64,000 bases of DNA from JAZDFC01 sp043808235 (lineage in GTDB: Bacteria; Bacteroidota; Ignavibacteria; Ignavibacteriales; Melioribacteraceae). A model generated the notes under the pieces. It was not told where the DNA came from, made no database searches, and saw only the letters and a list, made by a program, of their open reading frames with translations. Where the stretch lies: assembly GCA_043808235.1 (NCBI GenBank), contig JAZDFC010000110.1:66764-130763 (forward strand), in the 5' to 3' direction. The translations under genes and the position numbers were made by a program. This document shows, piece after piece, positions 62,921 through 64,000 of the stretch (positions within the stretch are counted from its first letter, which is position 1; every line of letters begins with the position of its first letter).

Positions 62921-64000
62921 TTATTCGAGGAGTATCATCTTTTTTGTTTGGTTAAATTCTCCCGCCCGCAACTGATAAAAGTAAACTCCGCTCGGCAATT
63001 TGCTTCCATAAAATTCAATCTCGTACGTGCCGGGGGATTTGTACTCGTTTACGAGCGTTGTTATTTCTCTGCCCAGTACATCGTATACTTTCAGCGTTAC
63101 ATTCCGTAGAGACGGGATATATCCCGTCTCTACGGCTGGGATAGTATATTTTATTTTGGTTGTTGGATTGAACGGATTGGGGTAATTTTGGGAAAGTTGG
63201 AAATCAAAACAATTGTTCTGCATCATTTCCAATCCGGTAATAATTGAAAATATTTCTTTAAAGGTTTTCCAGTTGTTATTGGACCTAAATACATGATATG
63301 AGTTAACTCCCCATGATAAGTTTTCTCTAAAATCAAAGTTGAAAATATTCAGTTGAATTATCTCGTTGGTTATAAAACTATCAGCTGTATGAAAGATGCC
63401 TTGCCCCATTAATACCCAGCCTTCAGAGTAGTTTTTAAAATGCAGATCACTTATCCATGAACTCTCTAATCCGAAATAAATTTCCCAATTCAATCCACCA
63501 TCGACAGTATATGTCAATGAAGGGCAATTCCCAACTCCACCTAAACATCTTCCATTACCGAATATAAAACCTATTTTATCAGAAATAAAACTTATTCCAC
63601 TTACTGATTCAATATGAGGATTAATCATTAATTCATGTGTTTTCCATGTTTCTCCCTTATTAGTACTTTTGGCTAAATCGCAGCACCAACTTGTAACAAA
63701 AATGGTAGAGTCGTCTGCAATCGAAATGTGATCGGCAGAGAATTGGTTTGAACCAGAATATTTACCTTCCCATGTAAATCCTCCATCGGTTGTTTTGCTA
63801 ATATATCTTTCCATACCATTGCCCCAACCTGTAAGAAAACCAATTTTACTATTGTAAAACTTTATATCGTTTATTCCTCCTTCGAAATTCACAATAATAT
63901 CCCACGAAATTCCTCCATTAACAGTTCTGAACAGCCTATGTGTATAGGTCGTAGTAACGTATCCGGTATCTTTATTTACAAAAAATATATTATTTATATA
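62921..64000 (-). CDS. Secreted BNR/YCF48-like repeat protein with T9SS sorting domain, 5' part missing
   Basis: 360 residues are visible and the frame stays open to the right edge. Repeats of the YCF48/BNR type are clear (GFLTGWGNGMERYISKTTDG, then GETWKTHELMINPHIESVSG, and TYTVDGGLNWEIYFGLESSW). The end (about 277-360) is the T9SS sorting domain with LSQNYPNPFNPTTKIKYTIP and LKVYDVLGREITTLVNEY. A run of about ten extra residues (AVETGYIPSLR) sits between the two halves of the domain, encoded by a perfect palindrome at 63104-63135. The protein is exported to the surface; its role is unknown. Confidence 0.88.
   Translation of the reverse strand, partial: YINNIFFVNKDTGYVTTTYTHRLFRTVNGGISWDIIVNFEGGINDIKFYNSKIGFLTGWGNGMERYISKTTDGGFTWEGKYSGSNQFSADHISIADDSTIFVTSWCCDLAKSTNKGETWKTHELMINPHIESVSGISFISDKIGFIFGNGRCLGGVGNCPSLTYTVDGGLNWEIYFGLESSWISDLHFKNYSEGWVLMGQGIFHTADSFITNEIIQLNIFNFDFRENLSWGVNSYHVFRSNNNWKTFKEIFSIITGLEMMQNNCFDFQLSQNYPNPFNPTTKIKYTIPAVETGYIPSLRNVTLKVYDVLGREITTLVNEYKSPGTYEIEFYGSKLPSGVYFYQLRAGEFNQTKKMILLE
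63104..63135. repeat. Perfect 32-bp palindrome inside the T9SS sorting domain coding region
   Basis: CCGTAGAGACGGGATA followed by its exact reverse complement TATCCCGTCTCTACGG. It lies in frame inside the gene at 62921 and adds about ten residues relative to the sorting domain of the gene at 8512, which is continuous here. The GTAGAGACGGGAT wording is known from short palindromic repeats in several bacterial groups. Confidence 0.9.

Overview
The window is a chromosomal segment of low to moderate GC from what looks like a free-living member of the Ignavibacteria / Bacteroidota lineage. Two large secreted proteins end in the type IX secretion (Por) sorting domain with the QNYPNPFNP motif typical of Ignavibacteria. 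Outer-membrane proteins of the Omp85, TolC and OmpA-plus-TSP3 types are present, and the style of the secreted proteins and the ribosomal gene order fit the same group. The taxonomic call is inference from protein style, not from a marker search.

Left part (1-21,300): two large housekeeping blocks on the minus strand. The first is rimP-nusA-infB-rbfA-truB-ribF-rpsO-pnp, the classical nusA/infB operon, with pnp cut by the window edge. A terminator-like hairpin sits directly in front of rimP. A long plus-strand T9SS cargo gene (8512-11391) follows after a gene-free 0.8 kb stretch. Next come an Omp85 protein with an L,D-transpeptidase-like partner that has lost its catalytic cysteine, a malic enzyme-phosphotransacetylase fusion, and the rplM-rpsI / rpsB-tsf-pyrH-frr translation cluster.

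Middle part (21,500-39,950): an epimerase / methyltransferase / deoxyhypusine-synthase-like operon, a short HicB-HicA pair, an Xaa-Pro aminopeptidase followed by small envelope genes, a glycerate kinase, and a complete suf Fe-S cluster operon (sufB-C-D-S, a DUF59/SufT-like gene, a bacilliredoxin and an Rrf2 regulator). Four of its intergenic gaps carry different short repeats. A small esterase / cupin / macro-domain operon follows.

Signalling part (40,000-47,300): a TolC-type outer-membrane protein, two PhnD-like solute-binding proteins without any ABC permease or ATPase (the second interrupted by a frameshift at an A9 run), a HAMP-GAF-HisKA_2 histidine kinase, and a REC-PAS-PAS-HisKA kinase. 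Together they look like a binding-protein-coupled sensory operon.

Right part (47,300-64,000): a minus-strand glycoside hydrolase operon (GH5, GH63-like, GH3-PA14), glnA, eno and an unknown gene. Then comes a compact tRNA-Arg locus (57.1-57.8 kb) in which a small GIY-YIG nuclease gene is bracketed by a 45-bp direct repeat of the 5' half of tRNA-Arg(CCU), and two broken tRNA copies carry palindromic insertions in the D-loop. After that come a GT-C membrane glycosyltransferase with a TPR tail, an OmpA/TSP3 protein, a CoA-binding protein, a frameshifted AlkD-like gene, and a second T9SS cargo gene running off the right edge with a perfect 32-bp palindrome built in frame into its sorting domain. 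The tRNA-Arg/GIY-YIG locus and the binding-protein/kinase operon are the best candidates for something little described.
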